Positions 50,740-62,410 of a stretch of DNA of 64,000 nucleotides are shown piece after piece. A program made the translations under genes and the position numbers. The first letter of the stretch is position 1, and the number at the start of each line of letters is the position of its first letter. Origin of the DNA: Streptomyces sp. CB01881. GTDB taxonomy: Bacteria > Actinomycetota > Actinomycetes > Streptomycetales > Streptomycetaceae. Where the stretch lies: the NCBI RefSeq assembly GCF_002953255.1, contig NZ_CP026498.1:6710020-6774019 (forward strand). The letters run 5' to 3'. A model generated the notes under the pieces. The model worked only from the letters and a program-made list of their open reading frames with translations, made no database searches and was not told where the DNA came from.

Positions 50740-52125
50740 TTAGCGGACCGACGGCCGATCTCCAAAATCCGGTCCGGCGGGGCTCGCGGCAGGGGTCTGC
50801 TGGTGAGGGGTGGTGGCGGGGCGGAGCAGCCACTCCTCGCGGGTGGCGGGGAGACGGGCGGCGCCCTCGGGGCCGGTGCGGACGGCGAGGATCTGGTTCA
50901 CGCCGATCCGGTTCTCCTCGAAGGCGAGCGCGGAGGCCGCCATGTAGAGCCGCCAGACCCGGGCCCGGCCGCGGCCGACCAGCCGGACGGCCTCCGTCCA
51001 GCGCACCTCCAGGTTGGCCACCCACTCGCGCAGGGTCAGCCCGTAGTGCTCGCGCAGGGACTCGACGTCGCGCACCTCGAAGCCGGCCTCCTCCAGCCGG
51101 GCCACCGTGGAACCGACGGGGGAGAGCTCGCCGTCAGGGAAGACGTAACGGTCGATGAACGGGCTGGGGCGGTACGGCTCACCCGGGTGGTTGGGACGGC
51201 GGGCGATCTGGTGGTTGAGCAGGCGGCCCCCGGGCACCAGCAGCCGGTACAGGCCCGCGGCGTAGACCCGGTACTGCTCGGTGCCGACGTGCTCGGCCAT
51301 GCCGACGCTGGAGATCGCGTCGAACGGGCCGTCCGGGACCTCCCGGTAGTCCTGGAGGCGGATCTCCACCCGGTCGGCCAGACCGGCCTCCTCGACCCGC
51401 CGGCGGGCCAGCGCCACCTGCTCCTCGGAGATGGAGACACCGACCGCCGTGACGCCGTAGTGCCCGGCCGCGTGCAGCACCAGCGAGCCCCAGCCGCAGC
51501 CGACGTCCAGCAGCCGCATCCCCGGCCGCAGGCCGAGCTTGCGGCAGATGAGGTCGAGCTTGGCCTCCTGGGCCGCCTCCAGGCTCTTCGCGGCGGGCTC
51601 CCAGTACGCGCAGGAGTACACCATCGACGGGCCCAGGACGAGGCCGTAGAAGTCGTTCCCGACGTCGTAGTGGTGGCTGATGGCCGCGCGGTCCCGGCTG
51701 CGGCTGTGCAGCCGCCCCTGGACCGCCCCGGCCTCCTCCGGCGGCGGGATGGGCTGCGGGCCCAGCGCACCGGCCCGTAGCAGGGCCCGCAGCCCCGCAC
51801 GGCCCTTGGGGCCGAGCACGTCGCCCGGGCCCAGCCGGAGCAGGCGGATCTCGGGCCGTTCGGAGAAGTGCGCGACCGCCGTCAGCACCTCGTAGAGGTC
51901 GGTCCCGGGCGCGACCTCCAGGTCACCCGCGACGTAGGCCCGGGCCAGGCCCAGCTCGCCCGGCTGCCAGAGCAGGCGGCGCAGCGCGCGCCGGTTGCGC
52001 AGCACGACGGTGGGCGCCCCCGGCGGCCCGGCCGTGCTGCCGTCCCAGACCTGCACCCGCAGTGGCACCGGGACCCCCAGGAGCCCCTCCAGGGCCTCGA
52101 CCAGTTGCCTTGCGAGCTGAGCCAT
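50740..52125 (-). CDS. Cyclopropane-fatty-acid synthase-like methyltransferase
   Basis: This 461-residue protein has an N-terminal domain (residues 1-150, LRNRRALRRLLW, VAGDLEV) as in CFA synthases, and a class I methyltransferase domain (about 180-430). Motif I is LLDVGCGWGSLVLHAA, the upstream stretch is AISHHYDVGNDFY, and RPNHPGEPYRPSPFIDRYVFPDGEL is also typical. It likely adds a methyl or methylene bridge to a phospholipid acyl chain using S-adenosylmethionine. The ATG at 52125 follows GGAGG with 6 bases between. It runs in the same direction as the gyr genes but lies beyond a terminator and makes its own unit. Confidence 0.9.
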   Translation of the reverse strand: MAQLARQLVEALEGLLGVPVPLRVQVWDGSTAGPPGAPTVVLRNRRALRRLLWQPGELGLARAYVAGDLEVAPGTDLYEVLTAVAHFSERPEIRLLRLGPGDVLGPKGRAGLRALLRAGALGPQPIPPPEEAGAVQGRLHSRSRDRAAISHHYDVGNDFYGLVLGPSMVYSCAYWEPAAKSLEAAQEAKLDLICRKLGLRPGMRLLDVGCGWGSLVLHAAGHYGVTAVGVSISEEQVALARRRVEEAGLADRVEIRLQDYREVPDGPFDAISSVGMAEHVGTEQYRVYAAGLYRLLVPGGRLLNHQIARRPNHPGEPYRPSPFIDRYVFPDGELSPVGSTVARLEEAGFEVRDVESLREHYGLTLREWVANLEVRWTEAVRLVGRGRARVWRLYMAASALAFEENRIGVNQILAVRTGPEGAARLPATREEWLLRPATTPHQQTPAASPAGPDFGDRPSVR

Positions 52126-52297
52126 CGCGCGCCTCCGTCCAGCCGTACCTGCACAGCCGTGCCCTCCCCGGCCGTTCGGACCGGGGGGCGGCCTGCGGCA
52201 CTCGGAAACTCGACACGAGCGCACCCAGCAAATCCCACCGTGGCGGACGCCGATCCGGGCGGCACGCCGCGGGGGTCGGCTGTCACCCGAACGCCGA

Positions 52298-52332
52298 CGG
52301 GCCCCGCAGGCTGGAACAGCCTGCGGGGCCCG
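52298..52332 (-). terminator. Terminator of the gyrB-gyrA-DUF3566 unit
   Basis: A perfect 16-bp stem (52298-52313 with 52317-52332) closes a GAA triloop, about 80 bases past the DUF3566 stop codon on the minus strand. Confidence 0.85.
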
Positions 52333-52414
52333 CTCATTCCGTACACCCGGGAATTCCTGACCGTGGGTCAGCCACCGGCCACGGTGGCCGGAAACGGCTC
52401 CTCCCGGCCGGAGG

Positions 52415-53149
52415 TCAGTCCTCCTCGGCCAGGGTCAGCTCGATGCCGCCGGTGAAGCCGGCCGCGGCGTTGTAGATGAACGCCGAGAGCGTGGAGAGCG
52501 CCGTCAGCAGCACCACGTCGACCACGGCGATCAGCGAGGTGAAGGTCATCACCTTGCCGAACCCGACGTAGTCCATCAGGTTGATGCCGCTGTTGGGGGC
52601 CTCGCCGGCGGTGACCTCCTTGAGGGTCTTGGTCAGCGAGTCGAAGACGCCGAGCGAGTCCAGCGTCATCCACAGCACGGCGGCCGCCACGATGATGATG
52701 ATCCCGACCGCCACCGACAGCAGGAAGCTGACCTTCATGACCGACCACGGGTCGGCCTTGGTGATCCGCAGCCGGGCCTTGCGGGTCCGGCCCAGGCCCG
52801 GCCCGGCCGCGGCCGGCGCGGCGGCCGGACGGCGCGCGGCACCGCCGGGAACCGGCGTGCCGCCGGGCGGGGTGTTACCGCTCACCCGGGTACCCCGCGG
52901 CGGCGTCGGCTGCCCCTTGGCGTACGTGGTCGGCTGCGAGAACCCGCCCGCGCCCGACGGCGGGGGCGTGGCCGGCTGGCCGCCGTACGTCGCCCCGCCC
53001 TGACCCGCCGGACCGACCGGTGGCATCAGCGAGGTGGACGAAGCCGGGTGCTCGGCCGGCGGCTGCGGCACCCCGTAGCCCCCGCCGCCCTGTGCTGCGC
53101 CCGGACGGCCGCCGGTGGCTCCTCCCGCAGCACCCGTGGCTCCACTCAC
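52415..53149 (-). CDS. DUF3566-family membrane protein
   Basis: This 244-residue protein has a Gly/Pro-rich, disordered first 115 residues, a basic stretch RKARLRITKADPWSVMKVSFL and two membrane helices (about residues 148-175 and 205-232). It ends GGIELTLAEED. This is the DUF3566 protein that follows gyrA in many actinobacteria (CwsA/FtsZ-interacting neighbourhood in mycobacteria); its function is not settled. The GTG at 53149 follows GGGAGG with 4 bases between, the reason for choosing it over upstream starts. Confidence 0.88.
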   Translation of the reverse strand: MSGATGAAGGATGGRPGAAQGGGGYGVPQPPAEHPASSTSLMPPVGPAGQGGATYGGQPATPPPSGAGGFSQPTTYAKGQPTPPRGTRVSGNTPPGGTPVPGGAARRPAAAPAAAGPGLGRTRKARLRITKADPWSVMKVSFLLSVAVGIIIIVAAAVLWMTLDSLGVFDSLTKTLKEVTAGEAPNSGINLMDYVGFGKVMTFTSLIAVVDVVLLTALSTLSAFIYNAAAGFTGGIELTLAEED

Positions 53150-53299
53150 TGGTCCTCCCGCACTTCCCACCAGGACGGCAACACCGTCCTGCGTCGTCAC
53201 TCGTCATCCAGCGCCCGGCGGGATTGCCCGGAACTGGTCGGCGGCCGGTGCCGCCGCGCCCATTCTTCTCGACGCTGCGACACCGGCCCACGGTTCGGA

Positions 53300-55901
<2,602 letters not shown>

Positions 55902-55957
55902 TGGTGGTCAGTTTCCTTTCACGCGTGACTGGACTGTGCTGACGGGGGCGGCCCCCG

Positions 55958-57955
55958 TCACACGTCCAGGAAGCGGACGTCCTTGGCGTTGCGCTGGATG
56001 AAGGACCGGCGGGCCTCGACGTCCTCGCCCATCAGGACGGAGAAGAGGTCGTCGGCGCGGGCCGCGTCCTCCAGGGTGACCTGCAGGAGCAGACGGTGGG
56101 CCTGGTCCATGGTGGTGACGCGCAGCTCCTCGGCGTTCATCTCGCCGAGACCCTTGAAGCGCTGGATCGCGTCGTCCTTCGGCAGCCGGCGCCCGGCCGC
56201 CACGCCCGCCGCGATGGTGGCGTCGCGCTCGCGGTCGGAGTAGACGTAGTCGAAGTCGTCCTTGCCCCACTTGATCTTGTACAGCGGCGGCATCGCCAGG
56301 TACACGTACCCGGCCTCGACCAGCGGCCGCATGAAGCGGAACAGCAGGGTGAGCAGCAGGGTGCGGATGTGCTGCCCGTCGACGTCGGCGTCCGCCATCA
56401 GGACGATCTTGTGATAGCGGAGCTTGGACTCGTCGTAGTCCTCCTGGATGCCGCAGCCGAACGCCGAGATCAGCGCCTGGACCTCGGTGTTCTGCAGGAC
56501 CTTGTCGATCCGGGCCTTCTCGACGTTCAGGATCTTGCCGCGGATCGGCAGGATGGCCTGGATCCGCGGGTCGCGGCCCTGCTTGGCGGAGCCGCCGGCG
56601 GAGTCACCCTCGACGATGAAGATCTCGCACTCGGCCGGGTCCTTGGACTGGCAGTCGCTCAGCTTGCCCGGCAGCGAGGCGGATTCCAGCAGGCCCTTGC
56701 GGCGCGTCAGGTCGCGCGCCTTGCGGGCGGCGACGCGCGCGGTGGCGGCCTGGATGGACTTGCGGATGATGTCCGAGGCCTCGTTGGGGTTGCGGTCCAG
56801 CCAGTCGTTCAGCTGCTCGTGGACGACCCGCTGGACGAAGGTCTTCGCCTCGGTGTTGCCCAGCTTGTCCTTGGTCTGGCCCTCGAACTGCGGCTCGCCG
56901 AGCTTGACCGAGATGATCGCGGTCAGACCCTCGCGGATGTCCTCGCCGGAGAGGTTGTCGTCCTTCTCCCGGAGCAGCTTCTTGTCCCGCGCGTAGCGGT
57001 TGACCAGACCGGTCAGCGCGGCGCGGAAGCCCTCCTCGTGGGTACCGCCGCCGTGCGTGTGGATGGTGTTGGCGAAGCTGTAGACACCCTCGGTGTAGGA
57101 GGAGTTCCACTGCATCGCGACCTCGACCGAGATCGCCTTCTCCTTGTCCTCCGCCTCGAAGTCGATCACCGAGGGGTGGATCACCTCGCCCTTGCGGGAG
57201 TTGAGGTGGGTAACGAAGTCCGCGATGCCGCCGTCGTACTTGTACGTGACCGAGAGCGGCTTGCCGTCCTCGTCCGCGTGCTCGGGGCGCTCGTCGGTCA
57301 GCGAGATGCTCAGACCCTTGTTGAGGAACGCCATCTCCTGGAAGCGCCGGGAGAGCGTCTCGAAGGAGTAGACCGTGGTCTCGAAGATGTCCGGGTCGGC
57401 CCAGAAGGTGACGCTGGTGCCGTTGCGGTCGGTGGCCTCGCCCTTGACCAGGGCGGCGGTCGGCGCGCCCATCTTGTAGTCCTGGGTCCAGCGGTGGCCC
57501 TCGGTGTGGATCTCCACCGCGAGCCGGGTGGAGAGCGCGTTCACCACCGAGACGCCGACGCCGTGCAGACCGCCGGAGACCGCGTACCCGCCGCCGCCGA
57601 ACTTGCCGCCCGCGTGCAGCACGGTGAGCACGACCTCGACGGCCGGCTTCTCCTGCCCGGGGACGATGCCGACCGGGATGCCGCGGCCGTTGTCGACCAC
57701 CCGCACGCCGCCGTCCGGCAGGATCGTGACGTCGATGGTGTCCGCGTGCCCGGCCATGGCCTCGTCGACGGAGTTGTCCACGACCTCCTGCACCAGGTGG
57801 TGCAGCCCACGCTCACCGGTCGAGCCGATGTACATGCCGGGACGCTTGCGGACGGCGTCAAGGCCCTCCAGCACCTGGATGTTGCTGGCGTTGTAGGACT
57901 TCTCGCCCTGGTCGGTCTGGTCTGGGGTCTGGCTGGGGTTGCCGGAATCGGCCAC
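55958..57955 (-). CDS. gyrB: DNA gyrase subunit B
   Basis: This 665-residue GHKL ATPase drives gyrase. The ATP-binding region shows EVVDNSVDEAMAGHAD, DNGRGIPVGI and GLHGVGVSVVNALS (residues about 55-140). The transducer domain follows, then the TOPRIM domain with VEGDSAGGSAKQGRD and DADVDGQHIRTLLL near 530, and the GyrB tail FIQRNAKDVRFLDV. The GTG at 57955 is chosen because the sequence from there (ADSGNPS) fits; the frame is open a little further up. It precedes gyrA by 56 bases in one operon. The 281-base gap before it (57956-58236) carries the promoter; TAGACT on the minus strand near 58066 is a weak -10 candidate. Confidence 0.97.
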   Translation of the reverse strand: MADSGNPSQTPDQTDQGEKSYNASNIQVLEGLDAVRKRPGMYIGSTGERGLHHLVQEVVDNSVDEAMAGHADTIDVTILPDGGVRVVDNGRGIPVGIVPGQEKPAVEVVLTVLHAGGKFGGGGYAVSGGLHGVGVSVVNALSTRLAVEIHTEGHRWTQDYKMGAPTAALVKGEATDRNGTSVTFWADPDIFETTVYSFETLSRRFQEMAFLNKGLSISLTDERPEHADEDGKPLSVTYKYDGGIADFVTHLNSRKGEVIHPSVIDFEAEDKEKAISVEVAMQWNSSYTEGVYSFANTIHTHGGGTHEEGFRAALTGLVNRYARDKKLLREKDDNLSGEDIREGLTAIISVKLGEPQFEGQTKDKLGNTEAKTFVQRVVHEQLNDWLDRNPNEASDIIRKSIQAATARVAARKARDLTRRKGLLESASLPGKLSDCQSKDPAECEIFIVEGDSAGGSAKQGRDPRIQAILPIRGKILNVEKARIDKVLQNTEVQALISAFGCGIQEDYDESKLRYHKIVLMADADVDGQHIRTLLLTLLFRFMRPLVEAGYVYLAMPPLYKIKWGKDDFDYVYSDRERDATIAAGVAAGRRLPKDDAIQRFKGLGEMNAEELRVTTMDQAHRLLLQVTLEDAARADDLFSVLMGEDVEARRSFIQRNAKDVRFLDV

Positions 57956-58236
57956 GAAGCGCCCTCTCTGGCACAGCACGGGCCGCATCCCCACCCCGTG
58001 TGGGCGGGCGTGCGACCACGGCGTTTCGACTCGGTTGCCACTAGCAACAGTGTTTGGCTCTCAGTCTACCGGTACGACTGACAGAGATGGGCGTTTGGCA
58101 GCCTCTGAGGGCAGATACGCCGCCCTGAATCCCCTCTGCACATGTCCCGATACTCGCCCGGGGGGCTCAGAGCGCCTGGAAGGGCCGTCAGGGGTTCCGG
58201 AAGATCCCGGTCCGCTCGGCACCGGGCGGGCCCCGG

Positions 58237-58791
58237 TCAGCCCCAGGTGTCGCCCGGCCCCTTGCTGCCCGGCGCCCGCAGCCGGCCGTAGCCGCGGACC
58301 GGCGCGGCCGGCCCGAGCACCTTGATGGTCTTGACCGTGCCGTGCCCCAGCTCGTGGTTCAGGCGTGCCACCAATTGCCTTGCCAGCCAGCGGAGTTGGG
58401 TGGCCCAGGCGGTGGAGTCGCACTGCACGACGAGCACCGCGGCCGCGTCGTCGTAGGAGGTGGGGGCGCAGTGCGCGGCGATGTCCGGGCCGACGATCTG
58501 CGGCCAGCGGCCCATCACCCCGCCGACCGCGGCCGAGGACTCCCACCCGCGCTCGGTCAGCAGCCGGTTGAGCGCCGCACCGAGCGGCACCGGGTCGCGG
58601 CCGTCCGAACGCGCACCGCTGCGCAGACCGTGCCGCTTCGCCTCGCGCTTCTCCCTGACCTGTTCGCCGCGCTGCTTGGCCTGCGCCCGGGCCGCCCGCA
58701 GCGCCGAGCGGGCCAGGTCGGCGCCGGTCGGTCCGGCGGCGTCCGGACCGGCGCCGGCCGGCCGCGGGAGGTTCTCGGCCGGCTCGCTCAC
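58237..58791 (-). CDS. dciA: DciA-like DUF721 protein
   Basis: This 184-residue protein has a basic, Ala/Arg-rich N-terminus, the DUF721/DciA core (about 65-150) with LGAALNRLLTERGW and VGGVMGRWPQIVGPDIAAHCAPTSY and the strand LVVQCDSTAWATQLRWLARQLV, and a short basic tail. DciA is the ancestral loader of the replicative helicase DnaB where DnaC/DnaI is absent; actinobacteria have the longer form seen here. The GTG at 58791 follows GGAGATC. It lies in the recF-gyrB interval as in most actinobacteria. Confidence 0.92.
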   Translation of the reverse strand: MSEPAENLPRPAGAGPDAAGPTGADLARSALRAARAQAKQRGEQVREKREAKRHGLRSGARSDGRDPVPLGAALNRLLTERGWESSAAVGGVMGRWPQIVGPDIAAHCAPTSYDDAAAVLVVQCDSTAWATQLRWLARQLVARLNHELGHGTVKTIKVLGPAAPVRGYGRLRAPGSKGPGDTWG

Positions 58792-59031
58792 GGCGATCTC
58801 CTATCCCCAGGCTGTGGACAACGGTCAGCCGTCCAGCGTACGGGAGCGGAGGGCTGCGGGCCGCCGGTGCACCGGTCGGGCACGGGCGGAAAGTGTGAGG
58901 GTGTGAAGGGGACCGCTCCTGCGCGGGTCGGGGGAGGCCCGGAGGCGGGGGCGCTGCCGGGCCCGGACACCGGCGCGGGCTTCGGGTGCAGGCGGTCGGG
59001 TACGGGCGGTCGGCCCGGGATGCCCGGGATG
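58792..59031. other. Gap between recF and dciA with one DnaA box
   Basis: This 240-base stretch has no gene. It holds one perfect DnaA box on the minus strand (TGTGGACAA, 58813-58821) and near 58994-59021 two 14-base near-repeats (CGGGTGCAGGCGGT / CGGGTACGGGCGGT). I see no clear terminator or promoter. Confidence 0.5.
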
Positions 59032-60165
59032 TCAGGCGTCGACCCGGCGCACCGCGCCGTCGGCCACCGCGTACCGGGCCCCGGCCAGCGCCTTCGGCAC
59101 GTCCTCCGCGACGGCCGCGGTGACCAGCACCTGCTCGCCCCCGGCGACCAGCTCGGCCAGCCGGTCCCGCCGGGTGGCGTCCAGCTCGGCGAAGACGTCG
59201 TCCAGGATCAGCACCGGCTCCCCGCCGTCGGCGCGCAGCAGCTCGTACGAGGCCAGCCGCAGGGCGAGCGCGAACGACCAGGACTCACCGTGGCTGGCGT
59301 AGCCCTTGGCGGGCAGCGGGCCGAGCCGGAGCACCAGCTCGTCGCGGTGCGGGCCGACCAACGTCAGCCCGCGCTCGACCTCCTGCTTGCGGACCGCCTG
59401 GAGGGCCTGGAGCAGCTGCTCCTCCGCCTGCTCGCGGCTGGACGGCAGCTCGCCCTCGAAGGAGCTGCGGTACTCCAGCACGGTCTCCCCGCCCGCGGGC
59501 GCGAGCTGCCCGTACGCGGCCGACACCAGCGGCTGGAGAGCGGCCACCAGCTGGATCCTGAAGGCGGTCAGCTCGGCTCCGGCGCGCGCCAGATGGCCGT
59601 CCCAGACCTCCAGGGTGGAGAGGTCCGCGCCCTTGCCGCCACCGGCCCGGCGGGCCATCGCGGCGGTCTTCAGCAGGGCGTTGCGCTGCTTGAGCACCCG
59701 TTCGTAGTCCTGCCGCACCCCTGCCAGCCGGGGGGCGCGGGCGGTCAGCAGCTCGTCGAGGAAGCGCCGGCGCTCTCCCGGGTCGCCCTTGACCAGGGCG
59801 AGGTCCTCGGGGGCGAACAGCACGGTTCGCAGCAGGCCCAACACGTCGCGCGGCCGGACGTTGTCCGAGCGGTTGATCCGGGCCCGGTTGGCCTTGCCCG
59901 GGGTGATCTCCAGCTCCAGCAGCGTGGTGCGGGAGCCGGCCACCACCGAGGCCCGGACCACCGCCCGCTCGGCGCCCAGCCGGATCAGCGGCGCGTCGGT
60001 GGCGACCCGGTGGCTGCCCAGGGTGGCGACGTAGCCGATCGCCTCGACCAGGTTGGTCTTTCCCTGGCCGTTCGGTCCGACGAAGGCGGTCACGCCCGGG
60101 TCGAGGGGTACCTCGGCCCGGGCGTACGACCGGAAGTCGGCGAGCGACAGATGCGCGACGTGCAT
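59032..60165 (-). CDS. recF: RecF, DNA repair ATPase
   Basis: This 377-residue SMC-like protein loads RecA on gapped DNA with RecO and RecR. Walker A is GPNGQGKTNLVEA (residues 29-41); the signature is GESWSFALALRLA near 295, and Walker B is EPVLILDDVFAELD near 322. The start HVAHLSLADFRSYA is typical. It is transcribed in the same direction as gnd, 67 bases downstream of it, within the dnaN-gnd-recF-dciA row. The ATG at 60165 has only a weak SD. Confidence 0.96.
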   Translation of the reverse strand: MHVAHLSLADFRSYARAEVPLDPGVTAFVGPNGQGKTNLVEAIGYVATLGSHRVATDAPLIRLGAERAVVRASVVAGSRTTLLELEITPGKANRARINRSDNVRPRDVLGLLRTVLFAPEDLALVKGDPGERRRFLDELLTARAPRLAGVRQDYERVLKQRNALLKTAAMARRAGGGKGADLSTLEVWDGHLARAGAELTAFRIQLVAALQPLVSAAYGQLAPAGGETVLEYRSSFEGELPSSREQAEEQLLQALQAVRKQEVERGLTLVGPHRDELVLRLGPLPAKGYASHGESWSFALALRLASYELLRADGGEPVLILDDVFAELDATRRDRLAELVAGGEQVLVTAAVAEDVPKALAGARYAVADGAVRRVDA

Positions 60166-60232
60166 GGCTGTGGACTGCGCCCGCCTTCTGTGACTGTGCT
60201 TGCCCGGGGGCCGGCCCCGGGCGGTGACGGAA

Positions 60233-61108
60233 CTACTTCGACTCGACCGCGTGGCCGCCGAACTGGTTGCGCAGCGCGGCGATCATCTTCATCTGCGGCG
60301 AGTCCTCCTGGCGGGAGGCGAAGCGGGCGAAGAGCGAGGCGGTGATCGCCGGCAGCGGCACAGCGTGGTCGATCGCGGCCTCGACGGTCCAGCGGCCCTC
60401 GCCGGAGTCGGCGGCCCAGCCCTTGAGCTTGGCCAGGTGCTCGTCGTCGTCCAGGGCGCGGACGGCCAGGTCGAGCAGCCACGAGCGGATGACGGTGCCC
60501 TCCTGCCAGCTGCGGAAGACCTCGCGCACGTCGGTGACCTCGGGGGCGGCCTCCAGCAGCTCCCAGCCCTCGGCGAAGGCCTGCATCATCGCGTACTCGA
60601 TGCCGTTGTGGACCATCTTGGCGAAGTGGCCGGCGCCGACCGCGCCCGCGTGCACGGAGCCGAAGTCGCCCTCCGGCTTCAGCGCGTCGAAGACCGGCTT
60701 GGCCTTGGCCACGTGCTCGGCCGCGCCGCCGTACATCAGGGCGTAGCCGTTCTCCAGGCCCCAGACGCCGCCGGAGACGCCGCAGTCGACGAAGCCGATG
60801 CCCTTGGCGGCCAGCGCCTCGGCGTGCTTGACGTCGTCGGTCCAGCGGGAGTTGCCGCCGTCGACGACCACGTCACCGGGGGAGAGCAGCTCGGCGAGCT
60901 CGTCCACGGTCGCCTGGGTGGCGGCGCCGGCCGGGACCATGACCCAGACCACGCGCGGGCCCTGGAGCTTGGTGACGAGCTCCTGGAGGCTCTCGACGTC
61001 GGAGATGTCCGGGTTGCGGTCGTAGCCGATGACGGTGTGGCCGGCGCGGCGGATCCGCTCGCGCATGTTGCCGCCCATCTTGCCGAGACCGATGAGGCCG
61101 AGCTCCAT
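60233..61108 (-). CDS. gnd: 6-phosphogluconate dehydrogenase, short (YqeC/GndA) type
   Basis: This 291-residue enzyme oxidatively decarboxylates 6-phosphogluconate to ribulose 5-phosphate. The nucleotide motif is LIGLGKMGGNM at residue 5, the sugar-binding signature is VDGGNSRWTDD and GVSGGVWGLENGYALMYGG, and the active-site lysine is in GAGHFAKMVHNGIEYAMMQ near 170. The length of about 290 residues marks the short form, usually NAD-linked, not the 470-residue NADP form. Its place between dnaN and recF is normal in streptomycetes although it is not a replication gene. The ATG at 61108 follows AAGGACTTGG. Confidence 0.95.
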   Translation of the reverse strand: MELGLIGLGKMGGNMRERIRRAGHTVIGYDRNPDISDVESLQELVTKLQGPRVVWVMVPAGAATQATVDELAELLSPGDVVVDGGNSRWTDDVKHAEALAAKGIGFVDCGVSGGVWGLENGYALMYGGAAEHVAKAKPVFDALKPEGDFGSVHAGAVGAGHFAKMVHNGIEYAMMQAFAEGWELLEAAPEVTDVREVFRSWQEGTVIRSWLLDLAVRALDDDEHLAKLKGWAADSGEGRWTVEAAIDHAVPLPAITASLFARFASRQEDSPQMKMIAALRNQFGGHAVESK

Positions 61109-61185
61109 GACCAAGTCCTTACCTGTGGTGACATGCCTGCCGGCGGCGCCGTTGCCGCGCTCTCTGAGCCTACGCGCTGAAGCGC

Positions 61186-61224
61186 AAGGGCCTCCCCGCG
61201 GTCGGGCCGACCGGGGGAGGCCTT
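61186..61224 (-). terminator. Hairpin after dnaN (terminator or attenuator before gnd)
   Basis: AAGG-G-CCTCCCC (61186-61197) pairs with GGGGAGGCCTT (61214-61224), with the inner arms CGGTCGG and CCGACCG. The structure has one bulge and lies in the 171-base gap between dnaN and gnd. Confidence 0.6.
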
Positions 61225-61248
61225 CCACAGGCTGTGCACAGCCTGTGG
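61225..61248. repeat. Perfect 24-bp palindrome after dnaN with DnaA-like half sites
   Basis: CCACAGGCTGTG is followed by its exact reverse complement CACAGCCTGTGG without spacer. Both arms contain pieces of the DnaA consensus (CCACAG, TGTGGGTAA at 61244-61252). It lies 31 bases from the dnaN stop codon. Confidence 0.8.
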
Positions 61249-61279
61249 GTAACGCGTCGGGACGCCGGGGCGTACCGGA

Positions 61280-62410
61280 TCAGCCGGAGAGACGGACCGG
61301 CATGATCAGGTACTGGTAGGCCTCGTCCGCCTCGGTGTCGACCGAGGCCTTGCCGCTGAGCAGGGCCGGCTTGGTCGGCGTGGTGAAGCTCAGCTGGGCG
61401 TAGGCGGAGTCGATGGCCTTGAGGCCCTCCTCCAGGTAGCCCGGGTTGAAGGCGATCGAGATGGCGTCGCCCTCCAGGGAGGCGTCGATCCGCTCGGTGG
61501 CCTGGGCATCGTCGCCCGAGCCGGCCTCCAGCGTCAGCACGCCCTCCTCGAAGTTCAGCCGGACCGGGGTGTTGCGCTCGGCGACCAGCGAGACGCGCTT
61601 GAGCGCCTCCAGGAAGGGCTGCGTCTGGATCGCGGCGATCGCGTTGAACTCGGTCGGGAAGAGGCTGCGGAACTTGGGGAACTCGCCCTCCAGCAGCCGG
61701 GTGGTCGTCCGGCGGCCGGCACCCTCGAAACCGATCAGGCCCTCGCCCGCGCCGCCCGAGGACAGGGCGATCGAGACGTTGTCGCCGCTGCCCAGGGACT
61801 TGGCGATGTCCTGGAGGGTCTTGGCGGGCACCAGGGCGACCGCGGAGATGTCCGGCTGCTCGGGCTTCCAGAGCAGCTCGCGGACGGCAAAGCGGTAGCG
61901 GTCGGTGGCGGCCAGGGTGATCCGGTCGCCCTCGATCTCGACCCGGACACCGGTGAGCACCGGGAGGGTGTCGTCGCGGCCCGCGGCCACCGCGGCCTGG
62001 CTGACAGCCGAGGCGAAGACGTCACCGGGGACGGTGCCGGTGGCGGTCGGCATCTGGGGCAGGGCCGGGTACTCGTCCACCGGGAGGGTGGGGAGGGTGA
62101 ACCGGGAACTGCCGCAGACCACGCTGACCCGCTGGCCGTCGGTGGAGATCTCCACAGGCCTGTTGGGAAGGTTGCGCGAGATGTCGTTCAGCAGCCGGCC
62201 GGAGACCAGCACGGTGCCGGGCTCCTCGATGTCGGCCTCCAGCTCGACCCGGGCCGAGACCTCGTAGTCGAAGCCGGACAGCGCCAGGCTGCCGTCCTGT
62301 GCCGTCAGCAGCAGGCCGGCCAGCACCGGCACCGGCGGCCGTGCCGGGAGGCTGCGGGCAGCCCAGGCCACCGCCTCCGCGAGGACGTCACGCTCCACCC
62401 GGAACTTCAC
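61280..62410 (-). CDS. dnaN: DnaN, DNA polymerase III sliding clamp
   Basis: This 376-residue clamp has three repeated domains and encircles DNA to hold the polymerase. Typical stretches are FRVERDVLAEAVAWAARSL at the start, LAATDRYRFAVREL near residue 168, VRLNFEEGVLTLEAG, and the last strand YQYLIMPVRLSG. The GTG at 62410 follows AGGAGG with 9 bases between. It is the first gene left of oriC, reading away from it, with gnd and recF downstream. Confidence 0.97.
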   Translation of the reverse strand: MKFRVERDVLAEAVAWAARSLPARPPVPVLAGLLLTAQDGSLALSGFDYEVSARVELEADIEEPGTVLVSGRLLNDISRNLPNRPVEISTDGQRVSVVCGSSRFTLPTLPVDEYPALPQMPTATGTVPGDVFASAVSQAAVAAGRDDTLPVLTGVRVEIEGDRITLAATDRYRFAVRELLWKPEQPDISAVALVPAKTLQDIAKSLGSGDNVSIALSSGGAGEGLIGFEGAGRRTTTRLLEGEFPKFRSLFPTEFNAIAAIQTQPFLEALKRVSLVAERNTPVRLNFEEGVLTLEAGSGDDAQATERIDASLEGDAISIAFNPGYLEEGLKAIDSAYAQLSFTTPTKPALLSGKASVDTEADEAYQYLIMPVRLSG

